A stretch of DNA of 64,000 nt, taken from NCBI GenBank assembly GCA_963756115.1, contig CAVWMN010000010.1, positions 992,001-1,056,000 on the forward strand, given 5' to 3'. Numbering within the stretch: the stretch's first letter is position 1; each line of letters begins with the position of its first letter. The position numbers were made by a program, and so were the translations under genes. The notes below the pieces were generated by a model. That model worked only from the letters and a program-made list of their open reading frames with translations. It did no database searches and was not told the DNA's origin. The stretch is from JTS-RE37 sp963756115 (lineage in GTDB: Bacteria; Bacteroidota; Bacteroidia; Flavobacteriales; Flavobacteriaceae). Below are positions 8,491 through 17,295 of this stretch, piece after piece.

Positions 8491-9894
8491 CTATAAATTA
8501 TCCGGATTCACGGCCAGGCTGTTGAAGAGTTTGGCCTTGGTGGTAAAGAATTTATTCTGTACTTCATTCTGCTTCAGTTCGGCATCGATAAGTTTGCTTT
8601 CCCTTGAATTGATCAGGAACAATGAACTCTCCCCAAAACTGAATTTACGTTCCTCGGCGGCCAGCATCTTACTGTAATTGGAAACAATATCGCTGATAAG
8701 GATGTTCTGTGTCCCGAAGGATTCCAGTTCCCGGTAAATGGCGATGATCTTGTTCCTGATTTGTATTTCGGCATTATCCAGCTCAAATTCGGCATCCTGC
8801 AGCTTGATTTTCGCCAAATTAAGGTCCCCCCGTTCTTTTCGCAGGAACAAGGGCAACCGAAATGTGAGTCCGCCTTTGTAATCGCTGGTTTCGAAAGAAT
8901 TGATCAGTTCCGGTGTTGCTGTCAGAAAATTATATTCCAGGTCGATTTGGGGCAGCAGTTTGTTCGCTTTCAGTCTCTTTTCCACGGTGAGCCCTTCAAT
9001 TTTGTAGCCCAGGGATCGCAGTTTCGGGTGGTTTTCAATTGTAAAACTATCCAATGGTTTCCCCATAATTTCCAAAGTGGAATCAACCGCATCCTCCACC
9101 GTGATATCGGGGACCACATTTGGTTGTAACTCTACCGGAACATTATCGTTCATCCAAAGGAAATTGGATAAATCCAGGGATTTGTTCATTAGACGTACTT
9201 TGGCCTGCTCAAGGTTCAGCGCGCGGTCCTGCACGGCTATTTTTGCTTCCACAGTGTCAATGGCTGCAACTTCGCCTGCCAATGCGCTTGTTTTGACACC
9301 TTCAAACCGAACCTGTGCATTGGTCAGGAAATTTTTGAAAACCTGGCTGTCCTGATAAGCCTGTAACCAGTCAAAATATGCCAAAGCTGCTTCGAATAAA
9401 ATCTGGTTCACCTGCAGATCTCGATCCGCTTTGGTCTGCTCCCTGAAAAACCGGGCTTGTTTCAGGGTCGCCATGCGCTCATTGATCCAGAACCCTTGTC
9501 CGACAGACATCGAAATGCCCGCACTGTACAAACCCTCGTTCGGAAGTTCTTCTGATGGATTTAAATACAGCCCATTGTTCTGTTCAAAGTTGCCCTTGAG
9601 TTCAACGCCGTACCAGGTTGGGATTTTGAAGGTCGCATTCAGACGATCGTAATATTCGCTTCCTTTAAACTCCTTCCTGTTATAGTCAACCTCGATCTTA
9701 GGATCGAACCCACCGCGTGAGCGCATCAGGTAGGCCTGTCCCCTGTCGATGATCAGCTCTCCCTGTTTGGCCACCGGGTGGTATTTTTTTACATAGCCCA
9801 AATACTCCTTAAAATTAAGGACAAGCGGTCCGGGCTCCTGCGCATGTACCCCGAAAAGCAGCAAAATAAATATAAAGAACAAATATTTCCGCAT
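8491..9894 (-). CDS. TolC-family outer-membrane efflux protein
   Basis: A 467-residue outer-membrane channel of the TolC type with a signal peptide (MRKYLFFIFILLLFGVHAQ). The long helical pairs and the periodic KAxL-like segments of two outer-membrane-efflux-protein repeats are visible (about residues 160-270 and 330-460). A longer frame runs to 9966, but the ATG at 9894 gives the signal peptide at the very N-terminus and overlaps the stop of the adaptor gene by one base (TAATG), a clear translational coupling. It should form the exit duct of a tripartite exporter with the two preceding gene products. Confidence 0.85.
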   Translation of the reverse strand: MRKYLFFIFILLLFGVHAQEPGPLVLNFKEYLGYVKKYHPVAKQGELIIDRGQAYLMRSRGGFDPKIEVDYNRKEFKGSEYYDRLNATFKIPTWYGVELKGNFEQNNGLYLNPSEELPNEGLYSAGISMSVGQGFWINERMATLKQARFFREQTKADRDLQVNQILFEAALAYFDWLQAYQDSQVFKNFLTNAQVRFEGVKTSALAGEVAAIDTVEAKIAVQDRALNLEQAKVRLMNKSLDLSNFLWMNDNVPVELQPNVVPDITVEDAVDSTLEIMGKPLDSFTIENHPKLRSLGYKIEGLTVEKRLKANKLLPQIDLEYNFLTATPELINSFETSDYKGGLTFRLPLFLRKERGDLNLAKIKLQDAEFELDNAEIQIRNKIIAIYRELESFGTQNILISDIVSNYSKMLAAEERKFSFGESSLFLINSRESKLIDAELKQNEVQNKFFTTKAKLFNSLAVNPDNL

Positions 9895-11243
9895 TACTTT
9901 GCTGACTTGGCAGTCGGATTTAATGGTTGATAATAATTGGGTGGAAAGCCGTTGAGCTGCCGCCATAGTTCATACCATATGGGTACATCCTCCAGCAAGG
10001 CGATCGTATTCGCACCGGACCCTACCCGGATATCCTTTGGCCATGGCTGCTCATCGGGGTCAGGTTTTAGCAGCACCCGGTATTTTCCATTTTCACTTAT
10101 AAAGGTCTCAACCGCGACTACCTTCCCCCCGAATGTTCCATAGGAAGCATTAGGCCATCCGCTGAAGACAATAGCAGGCCACCCGTCAAACTGTATCCTG
10201 ACTTTTTCACCTATATGGATAAGGGGGAGGTCCAACGGCTCTACATAGGTTTCCACAGCCATATCATAATCTGAGGGCATGATGCCAACCAGCTTGTCGC
10301 CCTCCTTAAAACTCTCGCCCAGGCCACCCTGAAGGGCCTTGTTGATATATCCGCTTTGCGGGGCCCGTATATAGTACATCTCGCTTCGGATCTCGTAATT
10401 GGAATAGTCGGTCTGGAGCTTTGATACCTGGGCTTCAGAATCGAACTGCCCTGATTGGGCGGTATACATGTCGCTCTGAGCCTTTGATATTTTATCGGTA
10501 TATTCTGCCTGGACACGGCTGATCTCCATTTCCGCATTGAGGACCTCGTTCCTGGCAGCCAGTAATTTGTTTTCCTGGGAAATTAGTTTTGCCAGGGTTT
10601 CCTGCAACTTCATGCGTTTTTCCTCCAGATCGGTGACTGCTTTCAGGCCCTCGCGTTGAAGCTGTTCAACCCGGGCATACTGACGTTCGGCTATAGAACT
10701 ATTCGTTTTCGCTGCCTCCAGGTCAATGCTGTCGCTCTGTACCTTCAGGCGGGATTGTATCAATTTGTTCCTGGCCTGCTCCAGCTTTAAGCCCCGTTCA
10801 CTGCCCAATGCCCCGATCTGATTGTTCAGTGCCCTGACTTTTCCCTGATAGGATTCAACGGACATCGATTTTGATCTGATCTGCTGTCCGGTACGTGCTA
10901 CCAAATTCGGGTCAAAGTATTCGTTTTTGATCTCTGAGATAAAGAGGATAGTGTCTCCCTTTTGTACAAAATCTCCTTCCTGAACGTACCACTTTTCTAT
11001 CCTTCCTGGGATGGGCGATTGGATGGTCTGCGGGCGCTGGTCCGGCTTTAGTGTGGTCAGGAATCCGATTGCCCGGATATTCTGCGTCCAGGGGAGGAAT
11101 AGGACGATCAGGCCAAAAATGGCAGATCCGAGCAGGAACCAGTTAAAATATTTGTAATGCCGTTGATGGAATACCCGCTCAGTCGATTTAAAACCGGTCA
11201 GGTGAACTGTCTTGTTAATTGGGTTATTAGAAATGTTTAGCAT
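9894..11243 (-). CDS. HlyD-family membrane fusion (adaptor) protein
   Basis: A 449-residue periplasmic adaptor with one N-terminal membrane anchor (residues about 36-56), a first lipoyl half-motif (IPGRIEKWYVQEGDFVQKGD), a long coiled coil (about 115-290), the second lipoyl half (YIRAPQSGYINKALQGGLGE) and a beta-barrel region with VGIMPSDYDMAVETYV. This is the standard type I secretion / ABC exporter adaptor plan. The gene starts 5 bases after the ABC gene stop and its own stop overlaps the tolC-like start, so the three are made together. Confidence 0.88.
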   Translation of the reverse strand: MLNISNNPINKTVHLTGFKSTERVFHQRHYKYFNWFLLGSAIFGLIVLFLPWTQNIRAIGFLTTLKPDQRPQTIQSPIPGRIEKWYVQEGDFVQKGDTILFISEIKNEYFDPNLVARTGQQIRSKSMSVESYQGKVRALNNQIGALGSERGLKLEQARNKLIQSRLKVQSDSIDLEAAKTNSSIAERQYARVEQLQREGLKAVTDLEEKRMKLQETLAKLISQENKLLAARNEVLNAEMEISRVQAEYTDKISKAQSDMYTAQSGQFDSEAQVSKLQTDYSNYEIRSEMYYIRAPQSGYINKALQGGLGESFKEGDKLVGIMPSDYDMAVETYVEPLDLPLIHIGEKVRIQFDGWPAIVFSGWPNASYGTFGGKVVAVETFISENGKYRVLLKPDPDEQPWPKDIRVGSGANTIALLEDVPIWYELWRQLNGFPPNYYQPLNPTAKSAK

Positions 11244-11248
11244 TGTCT

Positions 11249-12913
11249 TTAGTTTACGGAAACTATTTTACCCCTATCCATCGTGATGATGCTGCCACAC
11301 CGATCAAGCCATCTGGGGTCATGGCTCATTACCACCAGGGACCAGGGATTGCCCGGGTCTGTCAGAAATTTAATGATTCGCCCTGTCTCAATTTCATCGA
11401 ACTGGTTCAGGGGTTCCTTTAAGATCAGCAGCTTTGGTTTTCGGACGATACTCCGGGCCAGCACGATCTTCCTGGATACCGTGTAGGAAAGCCGCTGTCC
11501 TTCGGGATAGAGCATGGTATTCAGGCCTTTGGGCTGTTCCTTTATAAATTGCAGCAGCCCCACGTTTTCCAACGCCCAGTACAGGTCTTTTTGTGATATG
11601 GCAGGATCGCCAAAAGTGATATTTTCCTGAATGGTGCCTTCGAACGGACTTTCTTCAGTCAGTGACTGCCCCAGGAAAGAACGGTAATGGTTGGGGTTCA
11701 TTCCGAGAAGCGAAAACCCATTCACGTAAATAGTGCCTTCAGTGGGTTCAATTATTCCAGCGATCACACGCAGCAGGGTCGCCTTGCCTGAACCGTTCGG
11801 GCCAATGATCAAATGGGAGCTTTTAGAAGGTATCTTCAGGGAAATAGCATCCAATATATTCCCCCTATTCTTTACAGTAAGTGTAATGTTTTCCAGTTCT
11901 ACCGAAAAATCTTCATTTTCATCCAGGGGCATTTCCCCGCCCTGTTCCTCCAGTTCCTTGTCTACCACCTGCCCCATTTTTTCAAGGGAAGTTAACAGGT
12001 CATAAACGGTTTCCAGGCCACGGATCAGTTTTTCCACCGAGGTGATTACCAGAAGAATGATGATTTCAGCTGCCACGAACTGCCCTATATTCATTTCCTG
12101 GTTGAAAACAAGCAGTCCGCCAATAACCAATAATCCTGCGGTAACCAATACTTTAAACCCGATCATTTGGATAAACTGGATGATGAGAATCCTGAAGTGG
12201 CTTTCACGGGCATTCAGGTAATCCGCTACCAGCAGATCGTTCTTATTGATCGCATGGTTCGTCTTCCCGGAAAGTTTAAAGCTTACCAAGGACCGGGCAA
12301 CCTCCTGTATCCAATGTGCTACCTTGTATTTTCGCTTCGATTCGTCTAAACTGGTATCCATTCCTTTTTGAGCCGTAAACTTAAAGACCACATAAATGAG
12401 GACCAGCAGCAGTATCCCATATATAATAAAGAACGGATGGTAAAAAGATAAGAGCAACAGGCCAAAGATGATCTGCAAAAGGGCAGCGGGAAAATCGATA
12501 AGGATTTTCGCAAGGCCCTTCTGTATGTTCAGGGTGTCAAAAAATCGGTTTGCCAGCTCAGGCGGGTAATAATCCACTAGCTCGCTCATCTTAATTTTTG
12601 GGAACCGGTAGGTAAATTCGAATGAGGCCCGGGTAAATATTTTCTGCTGCATATTTTCAATGATGCGTATCTGCATCAATTGCAGCAGCCCGGCAAAAGC
12701 GACCCCTCCGGTAACTACCACGACGAGTATGATCCATGAGGTACTGATCTGGGCCCCCTGGATAAGGTTGATGATCGCCTGAATCCCAAGTGGCAGGGAA
12801 AGATTGACAAGGCCTGCAAAAATAGCATAGTAAAAAGTCTGCAGAACATCCCTTTTATCCAGTTTTAACAGCCCCATTAGCCGCTGCCAGGCAGTCAGTA
12901 CATTTTTAGACAT
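11249..12913 (-). CDS. ABC exporter protein (fused membrane and ATPase domains) with degenerate nucleotide-binding site
   Basis: A 554-residue half-transporter: a six-helix type I exporter membrane domain (about residues 10-310) followed by an ABC domain (about 335-554). The ATPase motifs are altered: Walker A reads GPNGSGKAT, with Ala where Ser/Thr coordinates Mg; the signature region reads RLSYTVSRKIVLARS instead of LSGGQ; Walker B reads LLILKEP, with Lys for the metal-binding Asp, though the following Glu is kept. The Q-loop (FLGQS) and H-loop (MSHDPRW) remain. No C39 peptidase domain is present. By position it should power export through the HlyD- and TolC-type partners, yet hydrolysis should be weak or absent unless another ABC subunit pairs with it. 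Start ATG at 12913 overlaps the TetR gene end by 8 bases. Confidence 0.85.
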   Translation of the reverse strand: MSKNVLTAWQRLMGLLKLDKRDVLQTFYYAIFAGLVNLSLPLGIQAIINLIQGAQISTSWIILVVVVTGGVAFAGLLQLMQIRIIENMQQKIFTRASFEFTYRFPKIKMSELVDYYPPELANRFFDTLNIQKGLAKILIDFPAALLQIIFGLLLLSFYHPFFIIYGILLLVLIYVVFKFTAQKGMDTSLDESKRKYKVAHWIQEVARSLVSFKLSGKTNHAINKNDLLVADYLNARESHFRILIIQFIQMIGFKVLVTAGLLVIGGLLVFNQEMNIGQFVAAEIIILLVITSVEKLIRGLETVYDLLTSLEKMGQVVDKELEEQGGEMPLDENEDFSVELENITLTVKNRGNILDAISLKIPSKSSHLIIGPNGSGKATLLRVIAGIIEPTEGTIYVNGFSLLGMNPNHYRSFLGQSLTEESPFEGTIQENITFGDPAISQKDLYWALENVGLLQFIKEQPKGLNTMLYPEGQRLSYTVSRKIVLARSIVRKPKLLILKEPLNQFDEIETGRIIKFLTDPGNPWSLVVMSHDPRWLDRCGSIITMDRGKIVSVN

Positions 12914-13592
12914 GTGTTTGAGTGTTGAGGGAATTCAGGGACAGTTGTGTAAAATATGCAGTAGTATCCCGGTCCTCCCGGCAATCTGTCAGGGATTTAA
13001 AATGATCTTTAAGGAAATGCTGGTGCAATGATCCCTCCAGGATAGTACTGGCCAAACTGGATGGGTATTGGTACGTGGCATCCACCGCCCTGATCATCTC
13101 GCTCAAGCGATTGACGAGCCTTGTATAAATTACGAAATAGCCCTCCTTGTTCTCAGTATCAACTTCCTTCGTCAGGTAAGATTTGGAATATTCATTGATT
13201 ACGATTTTGTTCAGCAGCACTTCGTTGATATGGGAAAAAGCAGAATCCTCCTGAATGGGTTGTGTTACGATTTCTATGGCCATTTTCAACTTATCCGTCT
13301 TATCGGCGATGCTGTTGGTGGAGAACACCAATTGATATTCCAGCCAGCCCCAGTACCAGGATGCCAGGTATAGCAACAATTTATGCTTGTTTTCAAAATA
13401 ACGGTATATGGAACTTTCATTGCTTCCAATCTTTTGCCCCAGTTTCCGGAAGGTAAAGCTCTCGAAACCCATAGTATCGATCATCAGGATACTCTCTCCT
13501 ATGATTCGTTTTCCGAGGTCCGAGGATTCAGGATCCTTCACATAAATCTTTTCGTTAATATTGATTTTGATCGATTTTAAAAGTTTGTCCAT
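12906..13592 (-). CDS. TetR/AcrR-family transcriptional regulator
   Basis: A 228-residue regulator with an N-terminal helix-turn-helix typical of TetR proteins (FTFRKLGQKIGSNESSIYRYFENKHKL split over about residues 45-70) and a helical ligand-binding half. The open frame extends to 13640, but that start would lie upstream of the promoter box at 13617-13624; the ATG at 13592 is preferred. It is the first gene of the exporter operon and overlaps the ABC gene, so it likely controls its own operon through the palindromes upstream. Confidence 0.85.
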   Translation of the reverse strand: MDKLLKSIKININEKIYVKDPESSDLGKRIIGESILMIDTMGFESFTFRKLGQKIGSNESSIYRYFENKHKLLLYLASWYWGWLEYQLVFSTNSIADKTDKLKMAIEIVTQPIQEDSAFSHINEVLLNKIVINEYSKSYLTKEVDTENKEGYFVIYTRLVNRLSEMIRAVDATYQYPSSLASTILEGSLHQHFLKDHFKSLTDCREDRDTTAYFTQLSLNSLNTQTHV

Positions 13593-13616
13593 CTCATTTT
13601 CTTTGATGTAAAACGG

Positions 13617-13683
13617 CAAATATAATAGTATTACTATCAAGTGTTAATAGTTTAACATCTATTTAACGAAAGTAATACTATTA
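13617..13683 (-). promoter_or_regulatory. Promoter and paired palindromic operators of the TetR-exporter operon
   Basis: On the minus strand TATATTTG (13617-13624) fits the TAnnTTTG -7 box, 25 bases before the TetR start. A perfect 13-base inverted repeat flanks it: TAATAGTATTACT at 13623-13635 and AGTAATACTATTA at 13671-13683. Each arm contains an 11-base near-perfect palindrome (TAATAnTATTA), so these are two operator-like sites 50 bases apart, one touching the -7 box. This suits autorepression by the TetR protein. Between 13684 and 13960 nothing further is seen; an 86-codon minus frame there looks non-coding. Confidence 0.6.
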
Positions 13684-13962
13684 ATTCGGAACTGTTCCTG
13701 ATGCAGAGGTGCAGATCCTTATGATAGTAAGTCCTCACCCCTGGTGGGGGCAATCTGAAAATTGGGGTGTTGGATTTGCCATTAACAGGGGAAGCCGTCA
13801 TCCCTGCTTTATTCGAAAAAATGATGACTGGGCAGTAACTGGATAATGGCAGGTATAAACCTTTCCAACTCACCAGGTGGTCCCGGATATAGCGTGTTCC
13901 TACCATCCCCATGGCTCCCCGAAACTTCTAATAATAAATTTTACCAGGTCCGGAAACTTTAT

Positions 13963-13986
13963 TAACTTTGCATTTCAAAGTACTTT
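13963..13986 (+). promoter_or_regulatory. Promoter with palindromic operator, copy 1
   Basis: TAACTTTG at 13963-13970 matches the -7 consensus. It overlaps an inverted repeat ACTTTG-N5-CAAAGT (13965-13981) that continues into the palindrome AAAGTACTTT (13977-13986), giving three AAAGT half-sites. The same arrangement occurs before creD at 14934-14957. The ATG at 13989 lies 18 bases beyond the box, which argues against the upstream ATG at 13968 that would sit inside it. Confidence 0.6.
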
Positions 13987-13988
13987 TT

Positions 13989-14615
13989 ATGAAAACTGAG
14001 CAGGAATATATAAAGGATCTATCGGAGATCCGATCAATGATGGAGCGCTCCACTAAATTTGTATCCCTTTCCGGGCTTTCCGGGGTCCTGGCGGGGATTT
14101 ATGCATTGGCAGGAGCCTATTTGGCATATCGCCTGTTCTACCAAAACTCAGATTCCCAGGTATTCATTTCAGTTTACCCCCAGGAATTATCCGGGGAAAC
14201 GGTATCCCTTATCATCCTGGCCCTGTCGGTACTGGTACTCGCAATAGCTACGTCAGTCTACCTTTCCTATCGCAAGGCGTTGCGCACAAAAGAGGTGCTT
14301 TGGAACGCTGCGGCACGGCGACTGCTTCTTAATTTGTTGATCCCACTGCTTACCGGGGGCCTATTCATACTGATATTGATTTCCAAAGGTGTTTTTGGCC
14401 TGGTAGCTCCCCTTTCCCTGATATTCTATGGCCTGGCGCTGATCAACGCCAGTAAGTTTACCTTTGATGAAGTAAAATACCTTGGGCTGACCCAGGTTTT
14501 CCTGGGATTACTTAGTGCCTGGTTTATTGGATACGGGCTCATTTTATGGGCAATTGGATTTGGCATGATGCACATCGGGTACGGAATTTATATGCACCAG
14601 AAATACGAAAGGTGA
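13989..14615 (+). CDS. Four-helix integral membrane protein linked to a winged-helix regulator and CreD
   Basis: A 208-residue protein with a short soluble N-terminus and hydrophobic segments at about residues 25-47, 73-95, 120-142, 147-160 and 175-200. The family is not recognised by name. It is translationally coupled to the regulator gene (GTGA start/stop overlap at 14612-14615). Context suggests a membrane sensor or partner for the regulator in an envelope-stress module with CreD; that role is inferred only from linkage and the shared operator. Confidence 0.7.
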   Translation: MKTEQEYIKDLSEIRSMMERSTKFVSLSGLSGVLAGIYALAGAYLAYRLFYQNSDSQVFISVYPQELSGETVSLIILALSVLVLAIATSVYLSYRKALRTKEVLWNAAARRLLLNLLIPLLTGGLFILILISKGVFGLVAPLSLIFYGLALINASKFTFDEVKYLGLTQVFLGLLSAWFIGYGLILWAIGFGMMHIGYGIYMHQKYER

Positions 14616-14914
14616 AGAAGATCATAAACGGGTTACATAAGGCTTTTGAAAGCAGGGTACGATTAGGGATCATGTCTTCCCTGGCAGTTAACGAAACGCT
14701 GGATTTCAATGCCCTGAAAGAATATCTTGGTGTTACCGACGGGAACCTGGCAAGCCATTTGCGGGCCCTGGAAAAAGAAAAATTCATACGGATGAAAAAG
14801 AGCTTTGTAGGGAGAAAACCCAATACCCAATACCAAATGACCCAGGCAGGAAAAACAGCTTTTGTGGATCACCTGAATACCCTTGAAACCTTGATCAATT
14901 CGCAGAAAAAATAA
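14612..14914 (+). CDS. Winged-helix transcriptional regulator
   Basis: A 100-residue DNA-binding protein, almost all one winged-helix domain (LDFNALKEYLGVTDGNLASH is the helix-turn-helix; KSFVGRKPNTQYQMTQAGK forms the wing). It fits the small MarR/ArsR-like HTH_34 group. The open frame reaches back to 14546, but that would overlap the upstream gene by 70 bases; the GTG at 14612 overlaps the preceding stop as GTGA and begins right before the first helix, so is chosen. It probably binds the repeated operator in front of its own operon and creD. Confidence 0.85.
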   Translation: MKKIINGLHKAFESRVRLGIMSSLAVNETLDFNALKEYLGVTDGNLASHLRALEKEKFIRMKKSFVGRKPNTQYQMTQAGKTAFVDHLNTLETLINSQKK

Positions 14915-14933
14915 CAAAAAAAATTTTATAATT

Positions 14934-14957
14934 TAACTTTGTAATTCAAAGTACTTT
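14934..14957 (+). promoter_or_regulatory. Promoter with palindromic operator, copy 2, before creD
   Basis: TAACTTTG (14934-14941) fits the -7 box and overlaps ACTTTG-TAATT-CAAAGT (14936-14952) plus AAAGTACTTT (14948-14957). Over 26 bases it matches the site at 13962-13987 except for two or three spacer positions. CreD starts 30 bases downstream. Confidence 0.6.
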
Positions 14958-14971
14958 TAAAACAATTAATC

Positions 14972-16351
14972 ATGGAAACAGGCAATAAAAATTATTTCGA
15001 AATACTCGGGCAGTCTATCAGGAGTTCGGTAACCCTGAAATTAGTATCCATTTTCATTCTTATGCTGTTGCTGATGATTCCAATCAGTTTTATACAGGAA
15101 CTTATCCGGGAACGGGAATCCTTTCGACAGGAAACCGTTACTGCCGTAAGCAGTCAGTGGGCAAACGAACAGCTTGTATACGGACCAATCTTAACAATTC
15201 CTGTTCAGAAGAGGTTTCTGGAAGACGGCAAACCTGTTATCCGGCATTCGGAAATCCATATGCTGCCAGCCAGCTTACTGATCACGGGATCAATTTCCCC
15301 TGAAAAATTGCACCGCGGCATCTATGATGTTGTAGTTTATGATTCACACCTCACCCTTACAGGGAAATTTGAAAATATACAGCAGTATCTTTCAGGCCTG
15401 GATGGTCATGAGGTATTATGGGCAGATGCATTTCTGACCATAAACATTTCGGACCTCCGTGGTATTCAGGAAAAAGTAGTGGTCAATTGGGATGGCCACG
15501 AAAAGGACGTGGACCCGGGTTCTCCCATCCCCGCATTGGTACCGTCAGGATTTACGGTTAAGGATATCCTCCAAACAGGTGCCGGGGAATCCCATTCCTT
15601 CCAGCTCGGGATGAAGCTCCAGGGCAGCCGGTATCTGAATTTTATACCCCTGGGTAAAGAGACAGCGGTGCACCTCGACTCGCCGTGGCAGGATCCCAGT
15701 TTTTCAGGGGCCTTTTTACCGGACAGTCGAAATGTGAGTGAAAAAGGATTTAAAGCGGACTGGAAGGTATTGGAACTCAACAGGAATTTTCCGCAATCCT
15801 GGACAGGCAATAGTTATATTGAGGCCCTACAGGCATCTGCATTCGGGGTAGATTTGCTGCTTCCTGTAAGTGGGTACCAGAAATCCATGCGTTCTGCCAA
15901 ATATGCGCTACTGGCAATTTCGTTGACTTTTTTGACCTTTTTCCTGATCGAGATCTTCAGCAGTCGGAAGGTACACCCTTTCCAATATATTTTAATAGGA
16001 CTGGCCCTTTGCCTGTTCTATACACTACTGGTGGCGATTTCTGAACACCTTAATTTTAACCTGGCTTATTTAATTTCCAGTATTTTCATTATCGGGCTGA
16101 TAGGGTTGTATGCCCGGTACATTCTCCCAAAACCAAAGCAAGTACTTGGTCTGGTATCCATCCTTTGCTTTACCTATACTTTCGTTTTTGTAACATTGCA
16201 GGTGCAGGATTATGCCCTTTTAATTGGCAGCATCGGCCTCACATTAATCCTGGCTTTTACGATGTATATCACCCGACATGTGAACTGGTATGAACTGAGT
16301 TCAACGAAAAAAGAGCCCTCACGCATCCCAACGGCATCCGGCGAGGAATAG
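14972..16351 (+). CDS. creD: Inner-membrane protein CreD
   Basis: A 459-residue CreD-family protein. The N-terminus (RSSVTLKLVSIFILMLLLMI then PISFIQELIRERESFRQE) followed by WANEQLVYGPILTIPV is the family signature: one membrane helix, a large periplasmic region (about residues 50-305) and a C-terminal bundle of five or six helices (about 310-435). CreD is part of the CreBC regulon in enterobacteria and is tied to envelope integrity and beta-lactam response; its biochemical activity is unknown. Here no CreBC two-component system is beside it; instead a winged-helix regulator precedes it and shares an operator. Confidence 0.9.
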   Translation: METGNKNYFEILGQSIRSSVTLKLVSIFILMLLLMIPISFIQELIRERESFRQETVTAVSSQWANEQLVYGPILTIPVQKRFLEDGKPVIRHSEIHMLPASLLITGSISPEKLHRGIYDVVVYDSHLTLTGKFENIQQYLSGLDGHEVLWADAFLTINISDLRGIQEKVVVNWDGHEKDVDPGSPIPALVPSGFTVKDILQTGAGESHSFQLGMKLQGSRYLNFIPLGKETAVHLDSPWQDPSFSGAFLPDSRNVSEKGFKADWKVLELNRNFPQSWTGNSYIEALQASAFGVDLLLPVSGYQKSMRSAKYALLAISLTFLTFFLIEIFSSRKVHPFQYILIGLALCLFYTLLVAISEHLNFNLAYLISSIFIIGLIGLYARYILPKPKQVLGLVSILCFTYTFVFVTLQVQDYALLIGSIGLTLILAFTMYITRHVNWYELSSTKKEPSRIPTASGEE

Positions 16352-16467
16352 CCTTCCCTTAAAAAGCTTTCTGTGGAGACCAGGTTCATGACCACTTGGG
16401 CCGCTACCGTATATTCCAATAATCGTCATAAAAAAATACCGAACCTCAGTAATGCTAAAAGCAATAA

Positions 16468-16550
16468 CTCATCCGGCTAAAGTGCGTCTCCTTCTCAGGT
16501 ATCCTGCCTGAATACCCTTGGAAAACACCAAACTTTTCAGCCGGAATGAG
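16468..16550. terminator. Inverted repeat between convergent genes, possible bidirectional terminator
   Basis: CTCATCCGGCTAAA at 16468-16481 pairs with TTTTCAGCCGGAATGAG at 16534-16550, with one-base bulges. The 50-base loop holds a second small hairpin (TCAGG at 16495-16499, CCTGA at 16507-16511). It sits between the creD and lipoprotein stops, where a shared terminator is expected; the long loop makes it unusual. Confidence 0.4.
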
Positions 16551-16563
16551 CTATCCTCTTTTG

Positions 16564-17295
16564 TTACTCTGTATTTTTAAAAATGAAGGCTAATTGCTCG
16601 GCATGGGTCCCGTCAGGACCCCTTACCGAACCATGTGTCTGGCCATCCGAATGATAGAGTCCGACTACATGCCATTCCATTTCATCAGTGAGGGCACAGG
16701 CACCTATCTCCCCAACGGTTCCAAGGGCCCCCGGGGGTGTGATCGCCGTAATGTCTGCTTCCCCGCCCGCAGATGCCGTGAACCCGCTCTGGCTGCCATC
16801 GGCAAGGCCTAATGGCCCAAAGGCCTTCACATGGGAAGGCAGCCCCGGGCCATCAAATTCCCCGGTAAACCCCGGTTCTTTAAAGGTGACATTCCATATG
16901 GTATACACGCCATTGGGAATCAATCCCCGAAGTGACAACGTTACCTTTGTTCCCTCGTCTATACATTCCACAACAATGTTTCCCTTCACCCGGATCCATT
17001 CCCCCCAGGTGACCTGGGTCCCATCAGGCGCCATGATTGGCTGGCGGCCAAGATCGGTCAACAGCAAGGCCCCGGGAGGGGTTGTCGCAGGATCTATGGG
17101 TGCCCCATTGTCACACCTTACGAAAAAGGGTAAGGGGACCAGTGCGTCGGATGTTTCCATAGGGTTTTCAATAGGGTTACTGGCAACATAATCCGGGCTG
17201 CAGCCGGAAAATCCTGTCAGTGCTGTCAGAGCCAGGATGAACATTGTACATACATGCGGCCGGACCTGGTTATAATTCTTGGTTTTTGTTTTCAT
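16564..17295 (-). CDS. Exported lipoprotein, unknown function
   Basis: A 243-residue protein with a lipoprotein signal (hydrophobic MFILALTALTGFSGC, Cys about residue 31). The mature part is Gly/Pro-rich beta-type sequence with pairs of Cys (VRCDNGAP, VVECIDEG, EIGACALTDE), and ends with HVVGLYHSDGQTHG-type text; it has no motif I can name. A TTG nine bases upstream is also in frame, but the ATG at 17295 is preferred. It is monocistronic. Confidence 0.7.
   Translation of the reverse strand: MKTKTKNYNQVRPHVCTMFILALTALTGFSGCSPDYVASNPIENPMETSDALVPLPFFVRCDNGAPIDPATTPPGALLLTDLGRQPIMAPDGTQVTWGEWIRVKGNIVVECIDEGTKVTLSLRGLIPNGVYTIWNVTFKEPGFTGEFDGPGLPSHVKAFGPLGLADGSQSGFTASAGGEADITAITPPGALGTVGEIGACALTDEMEWHVVGLYHSDGQTHGSVRGPDGTHAEQLAFIFKNTE

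Noticed and set aside
13652..13912. 86-codon minus-strand open frame upstream of the TetR gene
   Set aside because: It overlaps the operator and promoter region and has no coherent hydrophobic or motif pattern; non-coding by appearance.
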